Below, one piece after another: positions 24,291 through 33,993 of a stretch of DNA of 64,000 bases. Positions within the stretch are counted from its first letter, which is position 1; every line of letters starts with the position of its first letter. Source of the stretch: a virus. A program made the position numbers and the translations under genes. A model generated the notes under the pieces. It was not told where the DNA came from. It saw only the letters and a program-made list of their open reading frames with translations, and searched no databases. Location: positions 1 through 64,000 of the IMG/VR virus record IMGVR_UViG_3300021083_000196, one strand, 5' to 3'.

Positions 24291-25283
24291 ATGAGCGGTT
24301 TTCAACAAGTAGTAAACATCTATAACGCAATGGGTATCGTCGGTGACGTTGCATTCACCGATGGTGGAGAACGTGCACAGGGGTTCAACCTGTTCTCGAA
24401 CGGCGTGCCGAACCTGTTCGGTAATTACTTCACCCTGACATCAGGCGCAACTGCCGAACCGGCTGGAGCTGCTCCTAACGGCGCAACTGCACAAGTCGGC
24501 GGCACCGGCCAACTTGGCGGTATCCTGACTGGTATCAAGCAGAATGCACTGTACGGTACCGCAGTGGTCGGCGGTCAACTCAATGCTTCATTGGCACTTC
24601 CCGATAATACGGTTGGCCAACTGATGTCTCGCGGTTTCCCGTTCGTAAGCCTGCCGGGTCCTGCTAATCCGGGCGACCTTGTAACGTATGACCCGCTGAC
24701 TGGTAACCTGAACAGCATCACCCCGACGACAACCTTCACGGGCTCTATCGCTCCCGGCGGTTCTGCTGGTACACCGGACGTTCTGACCGTATCGGCTATC
24801 ACAGCCGGTTCAATTCAGGTCGGCGCGGTTATCTCCGGTGCTGGTGTAGATGGCGGTACGACTGTTATCTCAGTCGGTACAGGCCTTGACGGCACAGGTA
24901 CTTACAACCTGAGCACGATCAATCTGCAAACGGTTGCTTCCGAAGCAATGACTTGCAACAACCTTCCAGCACCTGCATTCGCGGTATCGTCTGGTTACAT
25001 CTCAGGTACGACACTGACTGTAACAACCGTTACCTCGGGTGAACTGGCAATCGGCCAACAAGTATTTGGCACCGGTGTTCTTCCGAACACTGTCATCACC
25101 GCGATCCTTACCGGTCACGGCGGAGCTGGTACTTACACAGTAAACAACAGCCAAACGGTATTTAGCTCCGGTACACCCGGTGCTTTCACCGGGCCTAAAA
25201 ACCTCTTCGTACCGCGCACGACCGTATACCTGTATCAGTCCGATACAGCCGGTGGTGTTGCAGTCATTAAAATGGACAATTAA
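24291..25283 (+). CDS. Capsid cement/decoration protein with repeat inserts
   Basis: 330 residues. The start MSGFQQVVNIYNAMGIVGDV and the end (RTTVYLYQSDTAGGVAVIKM) resemble gp24-type structural cement proteins. The central third holds two related beta units (GSIQVGAVISGAGVDGGTTV and ELAIGQQVFGTGVLPNTVIT, each followed by G(x)GTY(N/T) and a strand) that look like inserted surface modules. Lies between scaffold and major capsid genes. Confidence 0.8.
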   Translation: MSGFQQVVNIYNAMGIVGDVAFTDGGERAQGFNLFSNGVPNLFGNYFTLTSGATAEPAGAAPNGATAQVGGTGQLGGILTGIKQNALYGTAVVGGQLNASLALPDNTVGQLMSRGFPFVSLPGPANPGDLVTYDPLTGNLNSITPTTTFTGSIAPGGSAGTPDVLTVSAITAGSIQVGAVISGAGVDGGTTVISVGTGLDGTGTYNLSTINLQTVASEAMTCNNLPAPAFAVSSGYISGTTLTVTTVTSGELAIGQQVFGTGVLPNTVITAILTGHGGAGTYTVNNSQTVFSSGTPGAFTGPKNLFVPRTTVYLYQSDTAGGVAVIKMDN

Positions 25284-25291
25284 GGAGAATT

Positions 25292-26455
25292 ATGATGCAA
25301 AAAGAAATCTCTCAAGTACGCGCTAGTTTCAGCCCGCAAAGCTTCTCTAAGGTTGGACAATGGGAAGTCGGCAAGCACTACGCAATGGACGCAACTCTTG
25401 ATCAAACGCTTGATGCTCTTGGCATCGGCTTCGCTCCGGGCGTTCTCGATGAAATGAACCGCGCCTATCAATCGCGCATGTTCAATCTCGCGATGGATGC
25501 TGGCACGATCCAGCAACCTCTGACTGCACCATCTCTCGCGGCACCGATCCAGTTCCTCCAGAACTGGCTGCCCGGTATCGTAACTATCTTCACCGCCGCT
25601 CGCAAGATCGATGAAATAATCGGCATTGATTCGATCGGTACATGGGAAGATGTAGAGATCGTTCAACAGATCCTCGAAATGACTGGCTCACCGGTTCCTT
25701 ATTCCGACGCTGGTAACATCCCGCTCACCGATTGGAACCAAAACTTCCAAACCCGTACCGTTGTTCGTAACGAACTCGGTATGCATGTCGGCAAGCTGGA
25801 GCAAGCTACATCAGCCCGCGTCCGCGTTGATAGCGGCGATCAGAAACGTACATCTTGCGCTATCCAGCTTGAGATCGCACGTAACCAGATCGGCTTCTAC
25901 GGTTACAACGCTGGCAACAACCAGACATATGGCTTCTTGACCGATCCTAACCTGTCGGCATATGTCACTGTCGCTACCGGCGCAGTTTCTGGATCAAAAC
26001 TTTGGTCAGCTAAGACGTTCCTCGAAATCCAGTCTGACTTGCTGACTGCTTTCGCTACGCTCCGCACGCAGACCCAAGGTGTTGTTGACCCGCGCAAAAC
26101 TCCTTGCACTCTGACAGTTCCGACGAACAGCATCGATTACCTGATGAGAACGTCTGACTTCAACATCTCGCCTATGCAATGGCTCAAGGAAAACTACCCT
26201 AACACCCGTGTTGTCGACGCCGTTCAATTCGACAATGCCAACTCAGGTGCCAACGTCTTCAACATCCATGCTGATGTTATCGACGATGGTCAATCAACCG
26301 ATAACCGCAAGACATGGATGCAGATCGTTCCTGCAAAATTGCAATTCCTCGGTGTTGCAATCCAAGCCAAGGGTTATGAGGAAGATTACGTGAGCGTTTC
26401 TGCTGGTGCGCTGTGTAAGCGTCCAGTGGCGATGGTTCGCTTCACCGGTATCTAA
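25292..26455 (+). CDS. Major capsid protein (DUF2184-type)
   Basis: 387 residues. Conserved-type segments: LDALGIGFAPGVLDEMNRAY, LQNWLPGIVTIFTAARKIDE, GIDSIGTWEDVEIVQQI, and a C-terminal end KGYEEDYVSVSAGALCKRPV. Matches the DUF2184/HK97-fold capsid proteins of myoviruses with a DUF2213 protease. Strong AAGGAG upstream; high-bias codon usage fits abundant expression. Confidence 0.92.
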   Translation: MMQKEISQVRASFSPQSFSKVGQWEVGKHYAMDATLDQTLDALGIGFAPGVLDEMNRAYQSRMFNLAMDAGTIQQPLTAPSLAAPIQFLQNWLPGIVTIFTAARKIDEIIGIDSIGTWEDVEIVQQILEMTGSPVPYSDAGNIPLTDWNQNFQTRTVVRNELGMHVGKLEQATSARVRVDSGDQKRTSCAIQLEIARNQIGFYGYNAGNNQTYGFLTDPNLSAYVTVATGAVSGSKLWSAKTFLEIQSDLLTAFATLRTQTQGVVDPRKTPCTLTVPTNSIDYLMRTSDFNISPMQWLKENYPNTRVVDAVQFDNANSGANVFNIHADVIDDGQSTDNRKTWMQIVPAKLQFLGVAIQAKGYEEDYVSVSAGALCKRPVAMVRFTGI

Positions 26456-26487
26456 TTCTAAAACCTAACAACTGAAAGGAGACTAAT

Positions 26488-26904
26488 ATGCCTTATATCG
26501 TAAGCACCCACTCTTCCGATGTCGAGTATGTTAACTGGATTACCAATAAAGACGGCGGTGTTAATGTTAGAAAAGAGATTTCTAACGGTAAAACCGGTGT
26601 TGTTGTTCTCGGAGGCCACGGTGTCGCACAAAAAAGCGGTACTCGTGGCATCTACACCCCAGATGGTGTCATTACTAAAGTAACCGATGATGAACTAGCG
26701 TTCCTCGAATCCGACGAAACATTTAAGAGACATAAGGCAGCTGGCGGCGTAAAAGTCGTTCGTAGCAAGCCTGATGCTTCTGAAGTGGCAAAGGACATGG
26801 CCGTAAGCAAGGATACCCCGCTGACCGCCAAGGACTTTGAAAAAGGTGGTCGAGTTTCTACGCAAGATCGCATCAAGGTTAATGGTGGAAGAGCTCTGCA
26901 GTGA
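26488..26904 (+). CDS. Head-associated hypothetical protein
   Basis: 138 residues with YVNWITNKDGGVNVRKEISN, then VTDDELAFLESDETFKRHKA. This pattern recurs in phages immediately after the major capsid gene. Possible minor head protein. GTGA overlap with the next gene. Confidence 0.7.
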   Translation: MPYIVSTHSSDVEYVNWITNKDGGVNVRKEISNGKTGVVVLGGHGVAQKSGTRGIYTPDGVITKVTDDELAFLESDETFKRHKAAGGVKVVRSKPDASEVAKDMAVSKDTPLTAKDFEKGGRVSTQDRIKVNGGRALQ

Positions 26905-27323
26905 CATGCATACAGTTCAATTACGCAACGTTTGTTCAATACTACCAACAGTTTAAAAACTCTGTTGCGTGGCCTGAACAAACGTTGCAATTGTACTGGG
27001 ACGATGCCACCACAATTGTTTCAAATAACACTTGCTCTCAGGGTCTGACAGTTAAACAGCGTACACGTGCCCTGAACCTGATGACAGCCCATCTTGCGGT
27101 CCTGAATGGTCAAGCCATTTCAGGAGAACAGACGGGTCTCGTTCAGGGAGCGACGATCGATAAGATATCTGTACAGCTCACCCCGCCTCCAGAAACTAAT
27201 CAATGGCAATGGTGGCTGAACCAGACTCCTTACGGTCAACAGTATCTGGCTCTGATGCAAGTCGTTTCCGTTGGAGGCTTCTACATCAACGGTTTCCCAA
27301 CAACTTATACTTTAAGGAGATGA
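26901..27323 (+). CDS. Head-tail connector (DUF4054-like)
   Basis: 140 residues, GTG start overlapping the upstream stop. FNYATFVQYYQQFKNSVAWP, ALNLMTAHLAVLNGQ and WWLNQTPYGQQYLALMQ follow the DUF4054 pattern of head-completion proteins, which seal the portal ring. Position between capsid and neck genes agrees. Confidence 0.8.
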   Translation: MTCIQFNYATFVQYYQQFKNSVAWPEQTLQLYWDDATTIVSNNTCSQGLTVKQRTRALNLMTAHLAVLNGQAISGEQTGLVQGATIDKISVQLTPPPETNQWQWWLNQTPYGQQYLALMQVVSVGGFYINGFPTTYTLRR

Positions 27324-27326
27324 GCA

Positions 27327-27878
27327 ATGGTCGATATCCATCGCAGCAATCCGCGAGTATTCGAACAGATGGATGTTCGCTTTAAAGAGTTGCAGGAATG
27401 GGACGGCATCACAGGCTGGCCCGAAGATAACCGCTATCCCGCTGGTCAACAGGTCGCTTATATCGCGCAAATCCAAGAGTTTGGACACGGCAAAATTCCG
27501 CCGCGTCCTTTCATGAGACCCGCTGTAGACAAGAACAAGTCGAAGTGGTTTGACTATGCAGCATTTCAGGCCCAGCGCATTATCGATGGCCACACAGACG
27601 GCAAGACTGCGATGACGAAGCTCGCCAAACTGGCTGCTGAAGATGTTCAGGAATCCATGAATGCCGTCAAGTCTCCGCCACTGAGCGACATCACGCTTTG
27701 GGCACGCTACTATCGCAAGGTCCTGAAGCGTCCGGTGACCGGCGCGACAATCGGTGAAATTGCGGGCAAGCTTAAATCCGGTGAATTAAAGGGTATGCCT
27801 CCAAGCATCAGCGACAAGCCATTGATCGACACCGAGCAGATGTTCCTCGGCATCGTCGGAGAGGCGGTGCAGTCATGA
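27327..27878 (+). CDS. Neck/tail-completion protein (HK97 gp10-like)
   Basis: 183 residues. YIAQIQEFGHGKIPPRPFMR with a later helical domain (AEDVQESMNAVKSPPLSDIT) is the pattern of gp10/Mu gpG-type tail-completion proteins. Lies in the expected neck position. Confidence 0.78.
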   Translation: MVDIHRSNPRVFEQMDVRFKELQEWDGITGWPEDNRYPAGQQVAYIAQIQEFGHGKIPPRPFMRPAVDKNKSKWFDYAAFQAQRIIDGHTDGKTAMTKLAKLAAEDVQESMNAVKSPPLSDITLWARYYRKVLKRPVTGATIGEIAGKLKSGELKGMPPSISDKPLIDTEQMFLGIVGEAVQS

Positions 27879-28243
27879 TCCCCGGTGGAAATCTCTTAGC
27901 CGTTGCTGCACGTGTCATCGCACAACAGTCATTCCTGTATTTCCCTTACGTGACAAGAAATCTAATGCCGAACGGTCTGTGGTCAACTACATACGCGACC
28001 GGCCAACAGATTAAGGGCAGTGCACAACCAGTCGCAAGAAATCTCTATGCCAATTTAGGCCTAGATTTTCAGAAGCTTTACTACAATTTCTATGTCCAAC
28101 AAAACGTCTTCGACATCACAAGAGATATCGCAGGCGATCAGTTTGAGTTTCAAGGCAAAAACTTCCAGATCATCTCGAAGACGCCTTGGCACGGAATTGA
28201 TGGATGGGATCAAGTTCTATGTATTCATGTACCGAAATATTAA
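27875..28243 (+). CDS. Neck protein
   Basis: 122 residues; QQSFLYFPYVTRNLMPNGLW and later FQGKNFQIISKTPWHGIDGW resemble head-closure/neck proteins placed before the tail terminator. Overlaps the gp10-like gene by 4 nt. Confidence 0.7.
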   Translation: MIPGGNLLAVAARVIAQQSFLYFPYVTRNLMPNGLWSTTYATGQQIKGSAQPVARNLYANLGLDFQKLYYNFYVQQNVFDITRDIAGDQFEFQGKNFQIISKTPWHGIDGWDQVLCIHVPKY

Positions 28244-28254
28244 GGGAGATTTAA

Positions 28255-28551
28255 ATGGCTTATAATCAAGCAAGCGATATCTACGCACAGAGATCAACAG
28301 AAGTAATCTCTCAGGCTCGCAATGCGGCTCTGCTCGTTCCAAGCGATATCGCAGACCTTACACCATACGCAAAAGGTCTGCTCGTCACAGCTACCGGCAC
28401 ATTGACCGTTTTGCCGATCCTTGCCTATGCAGGCGGCAGCACGACGCCGGTATCTCTGGGTACCATCGCAGCAGGCACCTTCGTTCCAGTTCAAGTCGCT
28501 CGCGTTTTCGCGACCGGCACATCGGCAACAGTAGTGGGGTTATTTAACTAA
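28255..28551 (+). CDS. Small virion protein
   Basis: 98 residues. DIADLTPYAKGLLVTATGTL then TVLPILAYAGG and VPVQVARVFATGTSA form a beta-sandwich-like pattern found in many tailed phages next to neck or fibre genes; role unknown. Ends TAATG with the next gene. Confidence 0.65.
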   Translation: MAYNQASDIYAQRSTEVISQARNAALLVPSDIADLTPYAKGLLVTATGTLTVLPILAYAGGSTTPVSLGTIAAGTFVPVQVARVFATGTSATVVGLFN

Positions 28552-29252
28552 TGGCTAATACAAAACTCAGTCAGATCACAAGCGGTGGCGCAACCGCAGG
28601 GGCAACAGATACGGTTGTAGCGGTCCGCACCATTTCAGGAACTCCTTCGGATGTTCTCGTTACTCCGGTGGCTCTCGATACCGCGCAATCATGGGCGGCC
28701 ATCCAGACGTTCATCAACAGCGGCATCAGACTCACTGGATCATCAACAGGTTACACAACCTTCACATCGCAGAACGCAAGCGCGACGAACTACACTTACA
28801 CCCTTCCAGCTATAACAGGCGTTGTCAGCGTATTAACGGCACCTGTGTCCGTTGGTTCCGCTACAACAGCGGTTCTTGGTGGAAAATATGCCCTTAATAC
28901 CGCTGCGGGATCAGTGCTGACACTTCCAGCAGCCACCGGTAGCGGGCGCACCATTGAGGTTGGAGTCACAGTTGCGACAACGAGCGGTGCTCACAAAATT
29001 CTTTCTAACTCGTCATCCGATTTCATGATCGGAACATCTCTTGGCCAGCACAGCAATACGCCACTGATGTTCCAATCACCGTCGGCGACAAACCACTCGA
29101 TACAGATGCCATTTACCGGCACTCAACCGAGTGGCGGACTTGTCGGCGACCTCTACACACTGATCGACTTCGCTGCCAACCTCTGGCTGGTTAGCGGATT
29201 CTTCAGCGCAGGCACTACACCAACAACTCCATTCTCGGCAGCTAATACGTAA
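28551..29252 (+). CDS. Beta-structured virion (fibre-like) protein
   Basis: 233 residues. The N-terminus MANTKLSQITSGGATAGATD then VVAVRTISGTPSDVLV resembles the attachment segment of many phage fibre proteins; the rest is Ser/Thr/Gly-rich beta structure (VLTLPAATGSGRTIEVGV). Located between neck genes, so probably a head/neck fibre rather than a tail fibre. Confidence 0.65.
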   Translation: MANTKLSQITSGGATAGATDTVVAVRTISGTPSDVLVTPVALDTAQSWAAIQTFINSGIRLTGSSTGYTTFTSQNASATNYTYTLPAITGVVSVLTAPVSVGSATTAVLGGKYALNTAAGSVLTLPAATGSGRTIEVGVTVATTSGAHKILSNSSSDFMIGTSLGQHSNTPLMFQSPSATNHSIQMPFTGTQPSGGLVGDLYTLIDFAANLWLVSGFFSAGTTPTTPFSAANT

Positions 29253-29791
29253 TGTTAGATAACCCGCTCATCACTCTCCTGATCGCCACTATCATCGCAG
29301 GTGAAGCCGTAGCGGGTATTGCAGGCACGCCTATACAACAGGCGTTCCAGCCGACGCAGCAAGGTGTCCCGTTCGAGCCGTATGCGTTCATGTATAAAGT
29401 AGATGACAAGCCGCTGGGTCACACCGAAAGAAGTGACAAATACAATTCTGATACCGGCATCATTGTCCATACAGAGACTCAAGATTACGAGACAAGAATG
29501 CAGATCAGTGCCCTTTCTATACAGGACCCTGATAACCAAACCCAATACACGGCAAGCGATATCCTCAACTTGATCCGTTCAATATTGCAGTCCGACGCGA
29601 CAATCCAGACCCTTGAACAACAAGGAGTCGGGATGCTTAGAGTCGAGCAAGTCCGTAATGCTTCGTTTAACAATGACTTCGGACGCAATGAATACAGTCC
29701 ATCTCTGGATTTTATTGTCCAACACAAACAGATAATCACCTCAGCGGCCCCGATAGTCGAGTCCGTCGAAATTCAACTTGATAGAGTTTAA
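29252..29791 (+). CDS. Tail terminator (neck) protein
   Basis: 179 residues, LIC_12616/gp12-like phage neck terminator pattern: hydrophobic start with PIQQAFQPTQQGVP, strand YETRMQISALSIQ, ASDILNLIRSILQSD, GVGMLRVEQVRNASF, PSLDFIVQHKQII. Immediately precedes sheath and tube genes, as expected. Confidence 0.8.
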   Translation: MLDNPLITLLIATIIAGEAVAGIAGTPIQQAFQPTQQGVPFEPYAFMYKVDDKPLGHTERSDKYNSDTGIIVHTETQDYETRMQISALSIQDPDNQTQYTASDILNLIRSILQSDATIQTLEQQGVGMLRVEQVRNASFNNDFGRNEYSPSLDFIVQHKQIITSAAPIVESVEIQLDRV

Positions 29792-29803
29792 AGGAGAAAA
29801 TAA

Positions 29804-31318
29804 ATGCCTATCTCAATTCAAAAATACGTAGACATCACAAGCGGCGTTGGTGCCGCGAACAATGTCGGTACCCGTCAACTCATCGGTCGTCTTTTTGATG
29901 ACAATGCGCTGATCCCGTCAAACGCTCAGGTGACGTTCAATAACGCTGCCGAAGTTCTTTCATACTTCGGTGCCGGTTCTGAATATAGCCGCGCTCTGCA
30001 ATACTTCGGATGGGTGAGCAAAAACATCACTTCTCCGGAAGCCCTTTCTTTCGCCCGCTGGAACAGCGTCGCCTGCGCTCCAGTAATCTTTGGTGCTAAA
30101 GGTGCTCAAACGCTGGCGAGCTGGACATCGATTACTAGCGGTGCCTTCCATCTTACAATGGGGTCTGAAACGAACAGCTTTACTGGCCTCAACTTCAGCA
30201 GTGCCGGTTCCCTCTCTGGTGTTGCCTCTGTTATCCAAACGGCAATCAACGCCATTTCAGCAGGTGGTGCCCTGTGGACGGGCGCAACCGTAACATGGGA
30301 TGCGACTAACCAACGCTTTGATCTCGTCGGCGGCACAACTGGAACGGCTGCTATTAGCGTTGCTGCCGGTACTTCTCCGAATGATATTGCCAGCCAGCTT
30401 GGCTGGTTATCAGCCTCAACGATCCTTGGCCCAGGTGCTCCTGTCCAAACACTGACACAGTGCTTGACACAATCTGCGGCGGCTAACAACAACTTCGGCA
30501 GCTTTGAGTTCATCGGCGGTTCTTCGTTCACACTTTCACAAGCAGAAGAAATTGCGAATTGGAACGTGGCACAGAACGTCATGTACATTTATTGCTTGCC
30601 TGTCATTGCAGCTAATGCTTCGGCATGGGAAGCTGCTCTAGGTACAACAGGCGGCATTGCCCCGACTCTTGATCCGCAAATCAGTGGTCAATATCACTCC
30701 ATGATTCCGATGATGATCTTGGCAGCCACGGATTATGCTGCTGCGAATTCGACACAAAACTACATGTATCAGGTCATTCCCAGCCTGACAGCATCAGTTA
30801 CCGATGATGCAGACTCAAACACCTATGATGCTCTGAGCATCAACTACTACGGTAATACCCAAACCGCAGGACAAATCATCAGCTTCTATCAACGCGGCGT
30901 CATGTGGGGTGCTTCGACTGATCCTCTTGATCAGAATACCTACGCCAACGAAATCTGGCTCAAGGATGCTCTGGGCGCGGCCCTGATGACCCTTCTGCTG
31001 GCTCTCGGTAAAGTCTCGGCGAACACAGCAGGACAGGCGCAAATCCTGAACATCATGCAGGGTGTTGTCAATCAGGCCCTGTTCAATGGCACCATCAGCG
31101 TCGGCAAGGTTCTGACTCCTGTTCAGCAACTTTACATCACCCAGATCACGGATGATGTCAACGCATGGAAACAAGTTCAGAACATTGGTTACTGGCTGGG
31201 CATCAATTTTGTCCCGACTGTTGTCAATGGTCAAAACGAGTTCACAGCAGTTTACACACTGCTTTACAGCAAAGACGATGTTATCCGTCAAATCACTGGC
31301 AGCGACATCTTAATTTAA
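29804..31318 (+). CDS. Tail sheath protein (DUF3383 family)
   Basis: 504 residues. Contractile sheath. Seen: RQLIGRLFDDNALIPSNAQV, AAEVLSYFGAGSEYSRALQY, FGWVSKNITSPEALSFARW at the N-terminus and a C-terminal SKDDVIRQITGSDILI typical of DUF3383 sheaths. Followed by the tube gene, which confirms the contractile tail. Confidence 0.92.
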   Translation: MPISIQKYVDITSGVGAANNVGTRQLIGRLFDDNALIPSNAQVTFNNAAEVLSYFGAGSEYSRALQYFGWVSKNITSPEALSFARWNSVACAPVIFGAKGAQTLASWTSITSGAFHLTMGSETNSFTGLNFSSAGSLSGVASVIQTAINAISAGGALWTGATVTWDATNQRFDLVGGTTGTAAISVAAGTSPNDIASQLGWLSASTILGPGAPVQTLTQCLTQSAAANNNFGSFEFIGGSSFTLSQAEEIANWNVAQNVMYIYCLPVIAANASAWEAALGTTGGIAPTLDPQISGQYHSMIPMMILAATDYAAANSTQNYMYQVIPSLTASVTDDADSNTYDALSINYYGNTQTAGQIISFYQRGVMWGASTDPLDQNTYANEIWLKDALGAALMTLLLALGKVSANTAGQAQILNIMQGVVNQALFNGTISVGKVLTPVQQLYITQITDDVNAWKQVQNIGYWLGINFVPTVVNGQNEFTAVYTLLYSKDDVIRQITGSDILI

Positions 31319-31332
31319 CGGAGGAATAAAAA

Positions 31333-31773
31333 ATGGCTAATAATGTAACAGGCTTTGGCTTCGTACTCTCCCTGATCGCGAGCGTCACGTTTCCAGTTGG
31401 TTTTACCGTCACCCAAGCATCAGATGATGCTGATGCCGTTGACTTTCCGAGCGTAAAGTTCGGGGACGCGGCAATGGGTGTGAACGGCGATGCCATCGTA
31501 TGGTCACGCGCAACCATGATCCCGATGACGGTAACTGTAATCCCAGGCAGCGATGACGATCTGAACTTGCAGGCTCTTGCCAAGGCAAATCGCGTCTCTC
31601 AAGGGAAAAACGGTGCCAACGATATCATCACCGCCAACCTTGTCTATCCAGACAAGAGCGTTGCAAGCCTCGGAAATGGCGTCATCACTGATGCTCAGTT
31701 CGGCAAGGGTATCGGCAGCAATGGTCGTCTGAAAACCCACACTTACAACTTTATGTTCGGAACTGTGAACTAA
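31333..31773 (+). CDS. Tail tube protein
   Basis: 146 residues. GFGFVLSLIASVTFPVGFTV, GVNGDAIVWSRATMIPMTV, GRLKTHTYNFMFG fit the DUF3277-type tube proteins encoded after DUF3383 sheaths. Hexameric rings forming the inner tube. Confidence 0.85.
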   Translation: MANNVTGFGFVLSLIASVTFPVGFTVTQASDDADAVDFPSVKFGDAAMGVNGDAIVWSRATMIPMTVTVIPGSDDDLNLQALAKANRVSQGKNGANDIITANLVYPDKSVASLGNGVITDAQFGKGIGSNGRLKTHTYNFMFGTVN

Positions 31774-31802
31774 TCTACGGCACTAACTGAAAGGCGAAAA
31801 TA

Positions 31803-32246
31803 ATGTCAGACGATATAAAACTTATCAAACCGGAGCCATTCATCCTGCAGGACGAGAACGGAAAGGATATTAAATTTATCCTTTCCAACTTTCCGGCAGT
31901 TGAAGGTGTCGAAATCGTGAGCACGTTCCCGATGTCGGCACTTCCAAAGATTGGCGATCTTGCGATGTTCCAAGGCGTAATGCTGAAGATCATGGGATAT
32001 GTTGCCGTCGAAAGTAATGGTGTCCAGATCAGATTATCGACCAAGGATCTGGTCAACAACCACTGCCAAGACTGGGAAACGTATATCAAAGTGATATGGA
32101 AGATGATGGAAAAAAATTGCAGTTTTTTTCGAGATGGGAGGGGTTGCGATTTCTTCGAAAGTCTAACACAGATGATTCTGCGGAAGATTTCAGAAACGTT
32201 AATCCGCTTATCGGAACAATCATCTCCCACGGAAAAGCAACCTTAA
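31803..32246 (+). CDS. Tail assembly chaperone, short form (gpG-like)
   Basis: 147 residues: strand-rich first half (SNFPAVEGVEIVSTFPMSAL) then helices. At 32111-32117 (A AAA AAT) and 32123-32129 (T TTT TTT) two slippery heptamers are in the correct frame for a -1 shift into the overlapping frame ending at 32356. Short form should be the major product. Confidence 0.85.
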   Translation: MSDDIKLIKPEPFILQDENGKDIKFILSNFPAVEGVEIVSTFPMSALPKIGDLAMFQGVMLKIMGYVAVESNGVQIRLSTKDLVNNHCQDWETYIKVIWKMMEKNCSFFRDGRGCDFFESLTQMILRKISETLIRLSEQSSPTEKQP

Positions 32247-32356
32247 AAGAGCTTCGAATCGATTACGATATGGAGGATGCCTTGGTGCTGTGGGAAACGA
32301 TCGTTATACCGCAATATAACCAAGCCATGGCAGCCAAAAGGGCGGCGAATAAATGA
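31803..32356 (+). CDS. Tail assembly chaperone, -1 frameshift fusion (gpGT-like)
   Basis: If ribosomes slip at 32111-32117 the product is about 105 residues of the short form plus 79 residues of the -1 frame (..ATLKELRIDYDMEDALVLWE..), about 184 in total. The downstream frame has its own ATG at 32096 but no Shine-Dalgarno. G/GT-type chaperones wrap the tape measure before tube assembly; position directly before the tape measure gene agrees. Confidence 0.8.
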
Positions 32357-33993
32357 GTTATTTTGATGTCTTTTATCTTCTCTTTAAGTCCAATGCTGAT
32401 GATGTAATCAAAGGCAATAAGGCTGTTGAGAAATCGACAAAAGATACCGAACAGGCACTGAAGAACACAAGGGATACCACTCAGGAAGTTGGTGCCAATT
32501 TCGTGAAGATGGCAGAGTCGGTGGGTACTGCCATCGGCGCAATCGGCGGTCTTGAGATATTAAAGACCGGTGTCAAGAACGCGATCGATCTCAATACGAA
32601 TCTGAAGGTCACTGCCGAGAATTTAGGCATGACCGCGCAGCAATTGAGAACCGCGCAGGAGGCCGCCAAACAGTTCGGTGGTACCGCAGAAGAAGGTCGC
32701 GCCGACGCCATAAGAATGGCGCAGGCCAACCTGATGACCAGACAAAAAGAACGTGATCCGGCGAAGATGATGTCCACTCTCCGTGCCTATGTCATGGGTA
32801 TGCCCGAAGAAAATAGAGTGCCATTTTTGCAACAATTCGGCATTAGCTCGGCGGGTATTAGACAGTTGACTAAGGTCGGTAACGGCGAATTTAATGCCGG
32901 ATGGTCCACAGCCGCTGATATCGCCAAGGGCACAAACTCGGCTGGTGATACCGCATATGCTGCAAATAAGCTTGCCAATAAAGTCGGCGGCGAACAGGAC
33001 AGTTTCTTCAATAGGCTCCTGATCTCGATCTCATCACCTCTTGATGGTTTCCTTAAAAGGTTTGGCGATCTTATAAGCGGCACTGGTGCCGGTGCCGGTG
33101 CGGCTGAGGTTATTGGCGGCACCACTCTTGCCGGATGGGGCGCATCTAAGGTCATTAAAGGCCTTTTCAAAGGGGGTAAAGCTGTCAAGGCGGCAACGAT
33201 AGCCGCTCGCGGTGCATCGGCTGGGGATATCATGTATGGCGGTGCTACGGCGATTGCAGAAGGTGCCACGGCTGTTGCTGGTGGCCTCGCGTTTCTCGGG
33301 GGCGGAGAAATTTTATACGGGGCCAAGAAATTATCAGATTTATGGAGTCCTTTCATCGAGGCTCAACTGGTTAAGAATATGACCAAAGATTTAAAGATGC
33401 CCGCGAAGCCGGTCAAAACGGGAAGCGGCGGCGATCTCGGCTTCTGGATGTCGCAGGGCTACACCAAAGAACAGGCGGCAGGTATCATGGCCAACATGCA
33501 GGCGGAGAGCGGCGGCAATGCCGGATCCGTGGGCGATGGCGGCGCGGCTCATGGCCTGTTCCAGTGGCATGAAAAGCGCAGACAGGCGATCAAGGCTGGG
33601 ACAGGTATCGATATCAATACGGCGAGCAAGGCTGATCAGATGAAGGCCGCCGCATGGGAAATGAAAAACGGTCATACCGGTTTCAATGATGCTTATTTCA
33701 GAACACTTGGCGGGGCCGATCAGGCCGGTGCTTACTTCGCGACGAACTTCGAGCATCCCGCGAATGCTTTGGCAAAATCAATTTCACGCGGCAAGAGTGC
33801 GCTCTCGATCGCTTCCAGCCTTTCGTCGGCCTCCAGCGGCCCTGTGAATGTCAAGATCGATAAAATCGAGGTCGTTACCCAAGCGACGGATGCCAATGCT
33901 ATCGCTACCGGCATCAGCGGTGCCCTTGAGAATAAAATGTATACGGCCCTCGGATTTATTGCCAGCAACGTAGACAATGGACAAAGCAGATGA
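32353..33993 (+). CDS. Tape measure protein with tail lysozyme domain
   Basis: 546 residues, short for a tape measure. N-terminal helical region, Gly/Ala-rich hydrophobic middle (GATAIAEGATAVAGGLAFLG) and, at about 360-470, a phage tail lysozyme domain: QGYTKEQAAGIMANMQAESG, GGAAHGLFQWHEKRRQ. This domain cuts peptidoglycan during DNA entry. The short length predicts a short contractile tail. Confidence 0.9.
   Translation: MSYFDVFYLLFKSNADDVIKGNKAVEKSTKDTEQALKNTRDTTQEVGANFVKMAESVGTAIGAIGGLEILKTGVKNAIDLNTNLKVTAENLGMTAQQLRTAQEAAKQFGGTAEEGRADAIRMAQANLMTRQKERDPAKMMSTLRAYVMGMPEENRVPFLQQFGISSAGIRQLTKVGNGEFNAGWSTAADIAKGTNSAGDTAYAANKLANKVGGEQDSFFNRLLISISSPLDGFLKRFGDLISGTGAGAGAAEVIGGTTLAGWGASKVIKGLFKGGKAVKAATIAARGASAGDIMYGGATAIAEGATAVAGGLAFLGGGEILYGAKKLSDLWSPFIEAQLVKNMTKDLKMPAKPVKTGSGGDLGFWMSQGYTKEQAAGIMANMQAESGGNAGSVGDGGAAHGLFQWHEKRRQAIKAGTGIDINTASKADQMKAAAWEMKNGHTGFNDAYFRTLGGADQAGAYFATNFEHPANALAKSISRGKSALSIASSLSSASSGPVNVKIDKIEVVTQATDANAIATGISGALENKMYTALGFIASNVDNGQSR

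Noticed and set aside
30106-30588. 160-codon minus strand frame
   Set aside because: Shadow of the sheath gene.
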